A stretch of 64,000 bases of DNA from Sphingomonas sp. PP-F2F-A104-K0414 (GTDB taxonomy: Bacteria > Pseudomonadota > Alphaproteobacteria > Sphingomonadales > Sphingomonadaceae): positions 248,001-312,000 of the forward strand of contig NZ_SLYD01000004.1 of NCBI RefSeq assembly GCF_004340945.1, written 5' to 3'. The position numbers were made by a program, and so were the translations under genes. Of the stretch, positions 36,869 to 46,081 are shown in pieces. Below the pieces are notes generated by a model. It worked only from the letters and a program-made list of their open reading frames with translations. It did no database searches and had not been told where the DNA came from. The first letter of the stretch is position 1; the number at the start of each line of letters is the position of its first letter.

Positions 36869-37432
36869 ATGGGAAGCCGGGAGCGCATCGTCGCCGCAGC
36901 TCGTCATCTGTTTGCGACCCAAGGGTTTCACCAGACGCCGATGTCCGAACTGGCCGTTGCGGCGGGTGTGTCGGTCGGTCAGATCTATCGCCTGTTTACC
37001 GGCAAGAACGCCGTGATCCAGGCGATCGTGATGGAAGATGCGGCGGCGAAGATGGCCGAATTGCAGACGATGAACGACTCGGTCAAATCGGAACGATTCT
37101 CGATCGAGGAAGGGTTCGTCGAACTGGCACGGCGTGCCTTGTCCAAGGGTGACGAGGCGCTGTCGTTCGAGATTATGGCGGAGGCGCATCGCAACGCCGA
37201 TGTCGCCGACACGATCGCCGACCTGTGCCGCGATTTCCGCCGGATGATCCGCGAACTCGCCTGCGTCGCCAATCCGGATTTGCAGGAGAATGAACTGGAA
37301 GGCGCCGAGGAGCTGATCCTCGCCTTCATGTTTGGGCTCGGCCACCGGACCCTGTCGCGCCCGCGGCTGTCCGAGGACCAGACGGCGCGGCTGACGGGAC
37401 GGATGATCCTGGCCGCGGTGCGCGCTCTATAG
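36869..37432 (+). CDS. TetR/AcrR-family transcriptional regulator of the efflux operon
   Basis: 187 residues. The N-terminal helix-turn-helix is SRERIVAAARHLFATQGFHQ (about 3-22) then TPMSELAVAAGVSVGQIYRLFTGK, the standard TetR DNA-binding domain. The rest is an all-helical ligand-binding domain with no recognisable subfamily signature. It probably represses the divergent RND operon and itself through the 20-bp palindrome at 36764-36783. ATG 36869 is taken; TTG 36848 or GTG 36857 in the same frame would add up to seven residues. Confidence 0.9.
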   Translation: MGSRERIVAAARHLFATQGFHQTPMSELAVAAGVSVGQIYRLFTGKNAVIQAIVMEDAAAKMAELQTMNDSVKSERFSIEEGFVELARRALSKGDEALSFEIMAEAHRNADVADTIADLCRDFRRMIRELACVANPDLQENELEGAEELILAFMFGLGHRTLSRPRLSEDQTARLTGRMILAAVRAL

Positions 37433-37516
37433 GTGCGACGTTTGCGAGCACGATGATCGCACCTACATAGCCCCTGTCCCCGACCGATGCGGGGCGGACC
37501 ACGGCTAGGAAGCGAC

Positions 37517-38269
37517 ATGACCAGAACCGTCCTCATCACCGGCGCGACCTCGGGAATCGGCGAGGCCGCCGCGCACGCGTTCGCGAAGGCTGGATGGCGC
37601 GTGATCGCGACCGGGCGTCGTGCCGAGCGGCTCGATGCGCTGGTCGCCGCCCTCGGCGCGGACAAGGTCCATCCGGCGGTCTTCGACGTGTGCGACGAGC
37701 GCGCGCGTGATGCCGCACTCGATGCGCTGCCCGAGGCGTTTCGCGACGTCGATCTGCTCATCAACAATGCCGGACTGGCGCTGGGGACGAAGCCCGCGGA
37801 CCAGGCGGACGTCGATCAGTGGAAGACGATGATCGCAACCAACGTCACTGCGCTCGTATCGGTCACGCACAAGATCCTGCCGGGGCTGATCGCGCGGAAG
37901 GGCGCGGTGATCAACATCTCGTCGGTTGCGGCAACCTATCCGTATACGGGTGGTAATGTGTACGGCGGCACCAAGGCGTTCGTCGAACAATTCTCGCTCG
38001 GGCTCCGATCCGATCTCCATGGCAAGGGCGTGCGCGTCACATCGATCGAGCCAGGCATGATCGAAACCGAATTCACGCTCGTCCGCACCGCCGGCGACCA
38101 GGCCGCCTCGGACACGCTGTATGGCGGTGCCGATCCGATGACCGGAGGCGACCTTGCCGCAACGCTGTTGTGGATCGCCGAACTGCCGCCGCATCTGAAC
38201 ATCAACCGGCTCGAGATCATGCCGGTGAGCCAGTCGTTTGCAGGGTTTCAGGTGGCGCGAAATAGCTGA
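37517..38269 (+). CDS. Short-chain dehydrogenase/reductase (YdfG-like)
   Basis: 250 residues. The cofactor site is TGATSGIGEAAAHAFAKAG (about 8-26), with NNAG in DLLINNAGLALG (about 79-90). The catalytic triad is Ser in INISSVAATYPY (about 137) and YGGTK (about 152-156). GMIETEFT and RLEIMP near the end match the YdfG/3-hydroxy acid dehydrogenase group, which oxidises serine or 3-hydroxy acids with NADP. The substrate is not certain. ATG 37517 has AGGAAG upstream. Confidence 0.9.
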   Translation: MTRTVLITGATSGIGEAAAHAFAKAGWRVIATGRRAERLDALVAALGADKVHPAVFDVCDERARDAALDALPEAFRDVDLLINNAGLALGTKPADQADVDQWKTMIATNVTALVSVTHKILPGLIARKGAVINISSVAATYPYTGGNVYGGTKAFVEQFSLGLRSDLHGKGVRVTSIEPGMIETEFTLVRTAGDQAASDTLYGGADPMTGGDLAATLLWIAELPPHLNINRLEIMPVSQSFAGFQVARNS

Positions 38270-38431
38270 GGGACAGCGCCCCTCGTCGAACGCCGCGAGC
38301 TATGAGCTTTTTACAATCGCTGGCGTGCAGCGCTGAGAGATCGCCGCCCATCGCGTTGGGATCATTGGGCTTTTGAGGTAGGTGTCGATCACGATACGCG
38401 ATCGATCGACGACGCGAACTATCACTTAACC

Positions 38432-40153
38432 ATGCCGCCCGTATGCAGCGTCATGACCCACCGCCCTACCTCCGCGACAGATAGACCTCAAAATGGATCT
38501 ATTCCGACCGGGCCTGAGCGATCGTCGGACGGCGTGCCATCCGCACTCGCGATCCTGGACATGCTGCCGGGGCTGGTCGCGTATTTCGATCGGGACCTGA
38601 CCTATCGCTACGCCAACGCGACCTACGCAGCGTGGCGCGGGATCGCGCCCGACCAGATCGTTGGACGGCATTGTCGCGAGATCGTCGGCGAGGGTAACTT
38701 TCCGACCGTGCTGCCGCGGTTGACCGAAGCATTGGCCGGCACACCCGTGACGTACGAATATACGCTGTTCGATGGGGGCGACGCGCGCCGCGTCCAGGGA
38801 AGTTACGTCCCCGATGTCGATGCCGATGGGGTCATCCGTGGTGTCGTCGTGCTGGTGACCGATATCAGCGTCCGGCGCGATCTCGAGGCCCGCATCGCCG
38901 AGAAGGAGATCATGTTCAACGATGCGTTCGAGCATGCCCCTGTCGGCATGGCGGTCACCAATGCCGATGGGCGGATGGAACGCGTAAACGCTGCGTTCGC
39001 CGCCATGCTCGGGCTAACGGTCGTCCAGCTTGCGGGTCTCGATTTCCGGACGATCACGCATCCCGACGATCAGGAGGCCGACGCGCGGCTGTTCGCCGAG
39101 GTCGTGGCAGGCGGGCGGGACGACTACACGCTCGAAAAGCGCTATATTCACAAGAACGGCGAACCGGTCCATGCGTCGCTCGCGGTATCGGCCGTCCGCG
39201 CGCCCGACGGCGCGCTGATCCGGGTAATCGCGCATATCCAGGACGTCACCGAGCGACGGCGCGCCGATCGCGCGCTCCAAGAGATCAACGCGCGGATGAC
39301 GCTGGCCATGGAGGCGGTACGCGGCGGCTTCTGGCACATCGATGTGGAAACCAAACGGTTCGAAACCTCCCCGAGTTTCTCGCGCTTCGTGCGTGGACCG
39401 GAAAGGTCAGGGCCGATCGATCTCGATACGTATGGCGACTATATCGCGCCTGCCAACCGCGATGCGGCGTCGGTCCAGACCTTGCTCGACGGTGAGATCG
39501 ACAACGCCTCCGTCGAATATGAATTGTCGACGATCAATGGCCCGCGCTGGATGCGGTGCGATCGCAAGCTGCTTCGGGCCGCCGATGGCAGTCCGTTGCG
39601 GATCGTCGGCGTGACGATCGACATCTCCGAAGATCGGGAACGCCAGTTGCGCGCGGTCGTCGCCGCGGAAACGGACCCGTTGACGGGATTGCTCAATCGC
39701 CGCGGTCTCGATCAGCGCCTCGCGCAGACCAGTCCCGGCGTGGCGGTCGGCATCATCGCGATCGACCTGGACCGGTTCAAGGCGATCAACGATCGCTTTG
39801 GGCATAGTGTCGGCGATACGGTTCTGGTCGAGGTTGCGAGGCGTCTGCGCAGGGCCGTCCGCGCCAGCGACCATCTCGCGCGTCTGGGGGGCGACGAGTT
39901 TGCCGTCCTGTTGCCCGACGCCGACGACGCCCGGCTGTCCGTCGTCGCCAATCGTATCGAACGCGCATTGTGCGAGCGGATGACCAGCGACGGCATCACG
40001 CTTCCGGTCGGAGGCAGTGTCGGGGCGGTGCTTATGGATGGCTCGACGACAAGCTCCGCCGTGCAGAACTTCGCTGCAGCCTGGGGACGCGCCGATGCGG
40101 CGCTATACGCAGCAAAACGTGATCGCACCGCGCGCAGTATTCGTCTGGTCTAA
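38432..40153 (+). CDS. PAS-PAS-PAS-GGDEF diguanylate cyclase
   Basis: 573 residues, no membrane span, so cytoplasmic. Three PAS modules are seen: about 35-150 (GLVAYFDRDLTYRYANATYA), about 160-280 (FEHAPVGMAVTNADGRMERVNAAF) and about 290-400. The GGDEF domain (about 410-573) has TDPLTGLLNRRGL and an intact GGDEF at about 486-490. An RASD inhibitory I-site lies five residues before it, so feedback by c-di-GMP is expected. It makes c-di-GMP from two GTP. The next gene is a c-di-GMP phosphodiesterase, an opposing pair. ATG 38432 is used; ATG 38453 is also possible. Confidence 0.93.
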   Translation: MPPVCSVMTHRPTSATDRPQNGSIPTGPERSSDGVPSALAILDMLPGLVAYFDRDLTYRYANATYAAWRGIAPDQIVGRHCREIVGEGNFPTVLPRLTEALAGTPVTYEYTLFDGGDARRVQGSYVPDVDADGVIRGVVVLVTDISVRRDLEARIAEKEIMFNDAFEHAPVGMAVTNADGRMERVNAAFAAMLGLTVVQLAGLDFRTITHPDDQEADARLFAEVVAGGRDDYTLEKRYIHKNGEPVHASLAVSAVRAPDGALIRVIAHIQDVTERRRADRALQEINARMTLAMEAVRGGFWHIDVETKRFETSPSFSRFVRGPERSGPIDLDTYGDYIAPANRDAASVQTLLDGEIDNASVEYELSTINGPRWMRCDRKLLRAADGSPLRIVGVTIDISEDRERQLRAVVAAETDPLTGLLNRRGLDQRLAQTSPGVAVGIIAIDLDRFKAINDRFGHSVGDTVLVEVARRLRRAVRASDHLARLGGDEFAVLLPDADDARLSVVANRIERALCERMTSDGITLPVGGSVGAVLMDGSTTSSAVQNFAAAWGRADAALYAAKRDRTARSIRLV

Positions 40154-40218
40154 CTTATGTTATGCGCATGGTGACTAATATTCACATTCACTTAAGTCAT
40201 ATTTGACAGAGTGTTGCC

Positions 40219-42012
40219 ATGACTAAACCGGTAAACGAAGCGGCGCGGCTCGATGCTCTCAGGCAGCTCGATATCCTCGACAGCCCTCCCAGCGAGAGTT
40301 TCGACCGTATCACGCGGATGGCGAGTCAGATTTTCGGGCTGCCCGTCTCCGCGATCTCGTTGACCGACGACGATCGCCAGTGGTTCAAATCCCGGGTCGG
40401 CGTCGAGCACACCGAACTCAGTCGCGACCGTGCACCGTGCGCAGAGGTCGCCGAGACCACCAAGCCTCTCGTCATCCCCGATTTACTCGATCATCCTTTC
40501 TATGCCTCGAGCCAGCTCGCTAGCTCGGGCACCCGGTTCTACGCCGGGGCGCCCCTCACGACTCGCGATGGCTATGGTTTGGGCTCGTTGTGCGTGCTCG
40601 GCTCGGAACCGCGGACCGCAACCACCGCCGAGATGGGAGCGCTGCGCGATCTTGCGGCGATGGCGATGGCGCAGATCGAGCTGCAACATGCATTTGGCCG
40701 GATCGATCCGATCAGCGGGTTGCCGAACCGCCAGCAGTTTCTCGACGATCTCGCCGACCTGACGCGCGATCACTGCGGCGAGCGCCGCCTGCTGGTGATG
40801 CTCGATCTGGCGAGGACCGATCAGATCGACAACATGACCCGCGTGCTCGGCTCCGAGCATGTCGTTGAAATGGTCAAGACCGCCGCGCTGCAACTCCGCG
40901 ACGCATTGTCTGCAAATCGTCGCGCGTACCATGTCGCCGCGACGCAGTTCGTGTTCTTCGCCGAACCCGATGTCGATGATGCCGCCTATGTCACGCTGCT
41001 GACGGACAAGGTCGCGGAGTGCAGCGTGAAATCGTCGCTGCGTTTTGCCACCACCGCCGCGGTGGGCGTTGCGCCGATCACGCTCGGCATGGTCGAACCG
41101 ACCGACGTCCTGCGGTTCGCGCACGGTGCCGCGCAGGATGCGCGGGCACAGGAAGCCACCGTGTGCTTCTTCTCGTCGGCGAACGACACCGCGCATCGCC
41201 GTCGCTACGAACTGCTGCGCGATTTCGAGGCGGCGTTGGCGAGCGAGGATCAGCTGAGCCTGGTCTATCAACCGCGGGTCGACCTGCTGTCCCGCCAATG
41301 CCTTGGTGCCGAAGTGCTGTTGCGCTGGACGCATCCGGTACTGGGCGACGTGTCGCCCGCCGAGTTCATCCCGTTGATCGAACAGACCTGGAACGCCAAA
41401 CCGCTGACTCACTGGGTCGTCGATCGGGCGCTGGAACAACTCGGTCGCTGGATTGCCGAAGGCTTTACCGGTAATTTGTCGATCAATCTGTCGGCGAACA
41501 ATCTCGAGGAACCCGATTTCGCTGCGCGGGTCCAGCTGCTGCTGCTCAAGCACCGGATCCGTGCCGAGCGGATCGAACTCGAGGTTACCGAAAGCGCGAT
41601 CATGCGGAACGTCGCGCAGGCCCGCGAACAGCTCGCCGCCCTCCGGGACGCCGGGGTGCGCCTGGCGATCGACGATTTCGGCACCGGCTACAGCAGTCTC
41701 GCCTATCTTCAGCGATTGCCCGTCGACGTCGTCAAGATCGACCAGAGCTTCATGCGCGATCTCGATGCGACCATCAGCGGCGGCGACGAACAGACGCTCG
41801 TCCGAACGATGATCCGGTTATCGCACGAACTCGGCTACCGCGTGGTTGCCGAAGGCGTCGAGACCGAGGGCGTCGCGGCCTGCCTCTCGACGATGGAGTG
41901 CGACGAGGCGCAAGGGTTCCTGTTCGCGCGACCGATGCCGGCAGCGCCGTTCCGCGCATGGTGCATCGCGCATCCGGGGGATCCGGCGACAACGCCCCGC
42001 GCCGCAGCCTGA
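40219..42012 (+). CDS. GAF - degenerate GGDEF - EAL c-di-GMP phosphodiesterase
   Basis: 597 residues. A GAF domain comes first (about 20-155; DRITRMASQIFGLPVSAISL, then APCAEVAETTKPLVIPD). A GGDEF domain follows that is broken at the signature: AATQF stands where GGDEF should be, so it cannot make c-di-GMP. The EAL domain (about 345-585) keeps catalytic residues: the EAL glutamate as EVL (residue 364), NLSANNL, LEVTES, the DDFGTGYSSL metal loop, VKIDQSF, EGVETE and EAQGFLFARPM. It should hydrolyse c-di-GMP. It follows the cyclase by 65 bases. Confidence 0.92.
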   Translation: MTKPVNEAARLDALRQLDILDSPPSESFDRITRMASQIFGLPVSAISLTDDDRQWFKSRVGVEHTELSRDRAPCAEVAETTKPLVIPDLLDHPFYASSQLASSGTRFYAGAPLTTRDGYGLGSLCVLGSEPRTATTAEMGALRDLAAMAMAQIELQHAFGRIDPISGLPNRQQFLDDLADLTRDHCGERRLLVMLDLARTDQIDNMTRVLGSEHVVEMVKTAALQLRDALSANRRAYHVAATQFVFFAEPDVDDAAYVTLLTDKVAECSVKSSLRFATTAAVGVAPITLGMVEPTDVLRFAHGAAQDARAQEATVCFFSSANDTAHRRRYELLRDFEAALASEDQLSLVYQPRVDLLSRQCLGAEVLLRWTHPVLGDVSPAEFIPLIEQTWNAKPLTHWVVDRALEQLGRWIAEGFTGNLSINLSANNLEEPDFAARVQLLLLKHRIRAERIELEVTESAIMRNVAQAREQLAALRDAGVRLAIDDFGTGYSSLAYLQRLPVDVVKIDQSFMRDLDATISGGDEQTLVRTMIRLSHELGYRVVAEGVETEGVAACLSTMECDEAQGFLFARPMPAAPFRAWCIAHPGDPATTPRAAA

Positions 42013-42037
42013 GTCTCGCAGCCGGCCGATACCCTGG

Positions 42038-42886
42038 TCAAGCGCCGCTGACGTCGGCGATGAACAGATAGCCCTTCCCGCGGACCGTACGGATGATCTC
42101 GGTCCGGTCGAAGGCCGCCAATTTGCGGCGGAGGCGGCTGATGTTGACGTCAATCGTGCGATCCTTCGACGACGTATCGGCACGCCCCGACAGCGCGATC
42201 ATGTCTTCGCGCGTGTGGACCGCATGGGGATGCGTGACAAAGGCATCCATCATCTGGAACTCGCCCTCGGTCAGCGACACGATCTCGCCGCCAGGCGCCT
42301 GCAACGACCGCATCCGGCAATTGAGCGTCCAGCCTGCAAACCGATAGGTCGTGTGGAATCGCGGTGCGTCACCCGCCTCGACCATGCCACCGATGTCCGC
42401 ACCGAGAGGCACCGTCCGATTGCGCCGCCGCAGCACCGATCGGATCCGCGCGAGAATTTCGCGCGGGGTCGATGGCTTCGTCACGTAATCGTCCGCGCCC
42501 ATCTCCAGGGCGACCACGCGGTCGACCTCGCTCGACAAGGCCGACAGCATGATGACCCCGGGCGGATCGTCGGACTGGGCAAGCCCGCGCAGGACGGACA
42601 GGCCATCCTCGCCAGGCATCATCATGTCGAGGATAACGAGATCGCAGGGCCGCTGAACGAGACGGGCGCGCAACGCCGCCCCGCTCGACACCGCCTCGAC
42701 GCCCAACCCATTATCGACGAGGAACTCGGTGAGAAGCTCGCGAAGACCGGGGTCGTCGTCAACGATGATCACCCGGGCCGACTGGTAGCCGGCATCGTCC
42801 GCGGGCTCGTGGATCGCGTCGTCCTGCCACGCGGCGATGTGCGGCGGGCGGGCGGATACGGGTTCGTAATGTTGGGAAACGTTCAT
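42038..42886 (-). CDS. OmpR-family response regulator (no adjacent kinase)
   Basis: 282 residues. The receiver domain starts near residue 35 with VIIVDDDPGLRELLTEFL; the phosphoacceptor Asp is residue 87 in VILDMMMPGEDG, with the T/S and K switch residues in MLSALSSEVD and DDYVTKPSTPREIL. The C-terminal winged helix ends RTIDVNISRLRRKLAAFD...IRTVRGKGYLF. A 35-residue N-terminal extension (after the Met at 42886) is unusual. It is divergent from a paralogous regulator at 43109 that does have a kinase. ATG 42886 chosen; the frame extends further without sense. Confidence 0.9.
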   Translation of the reverse strand: MNVSQHYEPVSARPPHIAAWQDDAIHEPADDAGYQSARVIIVDDDPGLRELLTEFLVDNGLGVEAVSSGAALRARLVQRPCDLVILDMMMPGEDGLSVLRGLAQSDDPPGVIMLSALSSEVDRVVALEMGADDYVTKPSTPREILARIRSVLRRRNRTVPLGADIGGMVEAGDAPRFHTTYRFAGWTLNCRMRSLQAPGGEIVSLTEGEFQMMDAFVTHPHAVHTREDMIALSGRADTSSKDRTIDVNISRLRRKLAAFDRTEIIRTVRGKGYLFIADVSGA

Positions 42887-43108
42887 CGCCGGCGACTTTC
42901 GGGGAGAGGGAGACGGTGAGCCATGCGTCCTGCCCTGCACCCGGTGTTTGTCCGGGATGTTTCCCGATGTGACACCGCCCGCCCCGCTTTGAAACACTGG
43001 AGGGCTGGCGTTATCCTAACCTATGTTGCTGCAACGAAAAGATGCGGGACGACGCGCTTTGGCGCATGCAGAAATATCGCGAACACACGCGCTCGCTAGG
43101 ATCGCCGC

Positions 43109-43858
43109 ATGATGCCGAACCCTGCCCCCGAATCGCTCGCCCCGGCCCCTGGCGGCGTGGTGCCGAAGCCGACGCTGCTGGTGGTCGACGACGATCACAT
43201 GATCCGCACGCTGCTGGCGCAAAGCCTCGGCATGCATGGCTATAACGTCGAGACCGCGACGAGCGCGCAGGAGATGGACAGCGTGCTGGCGCGCCAGTCG
43301 GTATCGCTGATCCTGCTCGACGTGATGATGCCCGGCGAGGACGGCCTGTCGGTCTGCCGTCGCCTGGCGCGTGCGGCCGGGCCGCCGGTGGTGATGCTGA
43401 GCGCGCTGGGCGCGGAGCCCGACCGTATCCTGGGGCTCGAGATCGGCGCCAGCCACTATCTCACCAAGCCGTGCAGCCCGCGCGAAATCCTCGCGACGGT
43501 CCGCGCGGCGTTGCGCGCGCGCGAAATCCAGGACGCCAGCGAGGGGCGTTCCTATGGTTTCCTCGGGTGGCGCGTCGATTTCGCCGCACACGAACTGTTC
43601 GATGCGGAAAATACGCTGATCGATCTTACGGATGGTGAGTTTGCGGTGCTGCGTGCGTTTGTCGAGCGGCCCCGCCGCGTTCTGGCGCGCGACGCACTGC
43701 TGGAGGCGGCGCGCGGGCCCGATACCGATGCCTTCGACCGCGCGATCGACGTCCAGGTCAGCCGCCTGCGCCGCAAGCTCCGCTCCCGCGGTGACGACAT
43801 CATCCGGACGATCCGCAACGAAGGGTATTTCTTCGTGCCACGCGTGGTCCGGCTGTGA
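43109..43858 (+). CDS. OmpR-family response regulator (partner of the kinase at 43855)
   Basis: 249 residues. The receiver has VVDDDHMIRTLLAQSLGMHG, phosphoacceptor Asp71 in LILLDVMMPGEDGLSV, MLSALGAEPDRI and HYLTKPCSPREIL. The C-terminal winged-helix DNA-binding domain ends with AIDVQVSRLRRKL and IIRTIRNEGYFF. The stop TGA overlaps the GTG start of the histidine kinase by four bases, so they form a two-component operon. It shares the PGEDGLSV and KPxxPREIL blocks with the divergent regulator at 42038-42886. Confidence 0.93.
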   Translation: MMPNPAPESLAPAPGGVVPKPTLLVVDDDHMIRTLLAQSLGMHGYNVETATSAQEMDSVLARQSVSLILLDVMMPGEDGLSVCRRLARAAGPPVVMLSALGAEPDRILGLEIGASHYLTKPCSPREILATVRAALRAREIQDASEGRSYGFLGWRVDFAAHELFDAENTLIDLTDGEFAVLRAFVERPRRVLARDALLEAARGPDTDAFDRAIDVQVSRLRRKLRSRGDDIIRTIRNEGYFFVPRVVRL

Positions 43859-45264
43859 ACCAAGCCGTGGACGCTCCCCGAAAGCCGATCGGCAACGATA
43901 CCGGCAGGGACGCCGTGCCCGCGCGCAATCTGCAACGATCCTGGCCGCTGTTCCTGCGTATCTTCGCGCTCATGCTGATCACCGTGCTGCTGGTCCAGGT
44001 GCTGAACTTCGCCACGCTGCTGTTGATGCCGCCGCCGACGCCGATCATCTTCACCACTACCCGGATCGCGGCGTTCGCCCGCACCGGCGTCGACCCCGCC
44101 AAGCTGCTGAAGACCGAGATCGCGACCCGCGCGCCCAACCCGACCGACAGTCCGCGCGACCGACGGCTGGGCGCGATCATCGCCACCGATCTCGGCCTGC
44201 CCGCGACCGCGGTCGTCGTCGAGGCGGAGCGGTCCGGACGCCCGATGTTCGCGGATGCGCTGCGCCCGCCGATACCGATGGGACCGCCGATCGGACCCCG
44301 TCGGCATCATAACTTCGCCGCGCTGGAGAATGCCCTGTTCGGTCCGTTCGTCGTCTCGATCGACGTCGGCGGTGGCAGATGGCGCGTAATCCGCCCGACC
44401 AGCGCGATCATGGGCCCGTGGCGAATCCGCATCATCCTGTGGTTTCTGGTCGCGCTGGCCGTCGTTGCACCGATCGCCTGGGCGCTTGCCCGACGCGTGG
44501 TCAAGCCGATCGGCCAATTCACGGCAGCGGTCGAACGCCTCGGCCGCGATCCGCGCGCGGAACCGCTGACTTTGATCGGCCCGCCCGAGATCGCCGAGGC
44601 GGCAATCGCCTTCAACGTGATGCAGGAGCGGCTCAATCGCTACGTCGAGGATCGCACGACGCTGATCGCCGCGGTCGCGCATGACTTGCGAACGCCGTTG
44701 ATGCGGCTCTCGTTGCGGCTCGAAAAGGCGCCGGAGGACATCCGCATCGCCACCGAGGACGACATTCAGGAAATGAGCCACCGGATCGGTGCGGCGATGG
44801 CGTTCGTCCGGGACATGACACGGCATGTTCGTCGGCAACGCCTGGATCTGCGATCGCTGGCGGAAAGCGTCACCGACGAGTTCGCGGACCGCGGCGACGA
44901 CGTCGTGCTCCAGATCGGCGATCCCCTGACGATCGAAGGCGATGCCCCCTCGCTGAAGGCGTTGATCGGCAACCTGGTCGGCAATGCGATCAAATACGCC
45001 GGTCATGCCGAGGTGCTGCTGTACCGCGACCGCGACACGGTGGTCATCGAAGTGCAGGACCGCGGCCCCGGCATGCAGCCCGACGACTTGATCCGTGCAT
45101 TCGAACCGTTCTTCCGCGCCGAACAATCGCGCAACCGCGATACCGGCGGGATCGGACTGGGTCTCGCCAGCGTCCGCGCGGTGGCACGTGCGCATGGCGG
45201 CGATGCGACACTCGATATGCGCCCCGAAGGCGGGTTGCGAGCCCGCATCACGCTACCAGGCTAA
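43855..45264 (+). CDS. Sensor histidine kinase (EnvZ-like)
   Basis: 469 residues. Transmembrane helices are near 30-56 and 195-215. The periplasmic loop between them contains a Pro/Met-rich segment (RPPIPMGPPIGPRRHHNF) with a His pair. A HAMP domain follows (RRVVKPIGQFTAAVERLG). The phosphoacceptor is His276 in AVAHDLRTPLMRL. The ATP-binding domain has the N-box GNLVGNAIKYAG, the G1/F region DRGPGMQPDDLIRAFEPFFR and GGIGLGLASVRAVA. It starts with GTG inside the regulator stop codon. The EF-hand lipoprotein follows 33 bases later. Confidence 0.94.
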   Translation: MNQAVDAPRKPIGNDTGRDAVPARNLQRSWPLFLRIFALMLITVLLVQVLNFATLLLMPPPTPIIFTTTRIAAFARTGVDPAKLLKTEIATRAPNPTDSPRDRRLGAIIATDLGLPATAVVVEAERSGRPMFADALRPPIPMGPPIGPRRHHNFAALENALFGPFVVSIDVGGGRWRVIRPTSAIMGPWRIRIILWFLVALAVVAPIAWALARRVVKPIGQFTAAVERLGRDPRAEPLTLIGPPEIAEAAIAFNVMQERLNRYVEDRTTLIAAVAHDLRTPLMRLSLRLEKAPEDIRIATEDDIQEMSHRIGAAMAFVRDMTRHVRRQRLDLRSLAESVTDEFADRGDDVVLQIGDPLTIEGDAPSLKALIGNLVGNAIKYAGHAEVLLYRDRDTVVIEVQDRGPGMQPDDLIRAFEPFFRAEQSRNRDTGGIGLGLASVRAVARAHGGDATLDMRPEGGLRARITLPG

Positions 45265-45297
45265 CCGTTTTTGTCCGGCGACATGCAAGGAGTTCCT

Positions 45298-46041
45298 ATG
45301 CGACGCGTAATCCTCATCGGGCTGGCGGGCGCGCTGGCAGGCGCGCTGGCAGGCTGTGCCGCCGACCTCCCGCGCCCCGGCGATCCGTCCGAGCGTGGCC
45401 GCGGCCAATTGTTCGTCAGCCCGATGGGCGAGCCATTTCGCACGATCCTTCGCCCCGGCGCCGCGCAAACCCTTTGGTTCGCTGGGGCGGATGCGGATGG
45501 CGACGGACGCCTTACGCTGACGGAGTTCCAGCACGACGCGATGCGCTTTTTCGCGGTGCTCGATCGCGGCAAGGACGGGGAAATCGACCCGGACGACATC
45601 GCATTTTACGAAAACGTCCTCGTCCCCGAGATCCGCGTCGTCGGCGGCCGCCGCATGGCCGAAGGAGGCGGGCGGCGTGGCGATGACGGGGGCGGTCGAA
45701 ACGGCGGCGGTCAAAACGGGGGCGGCGGCGGCGGTGACGGCATGCGCTTTGGCAATGGTGGTTCCAGCAAGACTGCCGTGCCCCGCGAACGCCAGGGTGC
45801 GGCGCGGTTCGGGTTCTTCGACTTTCCCGAGCCGGTCATCACCGCCGACCGCGACGGCAACCGCGGGGTCGACGCCAGCGAATTCACGAGTACCGCGACG
45901 GTTCGTTTCGCGGCATTGGACCGCAACCACGATGGCGCGATAACGCGCGGGGAATTGCCGCGCGCCGGGGCCGAGACATGGCGCAACGGATCCGATGCGC
46001 CGGTCGAACCCGACCGCGACAGGGACCCCGAAAAACCCTGA
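45298..46041 (+). CDS. EF-hand calcium-binding lipoprotein
   Basis: 247 residues. Signal peptide with lipobox LAGC (about 15-18). Four EF-hand-like loops are visible: DADGDGRLTLTEF (about 65), DRGKDGEIDPDD (about 88), DRDGNRGVDASEF (about 187) and DRNHDGAITRGEL (about 209). A Gly/Asn/Arg-rich low-complexity linker separates the two pairs. It should be a Ca2+-binding lipoprotein of the cell envelope. ATG 45298 has AAGGAG; the frame from 45271 lies in the kinase gap. It lies directly downstream of the kinase, possibly in the same operon. Confidence 0.88.
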   Translation: MRRVILIGLAGALAGALAGCAADLPRPGDPSERGRGQLFVSPMGEPFRTILRPGAAQTLWFAGADADGDGRLTLTEFQHDAMRFFAVLDRGKDGEIDPDDIAFYENVLVPEIRVVGGRRMAEGGGRRGDDGGGRNGGGQNGGGGGGDGMRFGNGGSSKTAVPRERQGAARFGFFDFPEPVITADRDGNRGVDASEFTSTATVRFAALDRNHDGAITRGELPRAGAETWRNGSDAPVEPDRDRDPEKP

Positions 46042-46081
46042 TAACGAAGGTTCATCGAGGTCCCGTCAGTTGAGCATCGTC

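Noticed and set aside
43552..45195. A 547-residue minus-strand frame
   Set aside because: Antisense to the response regulator and histidine kinase, which have clear motifs.
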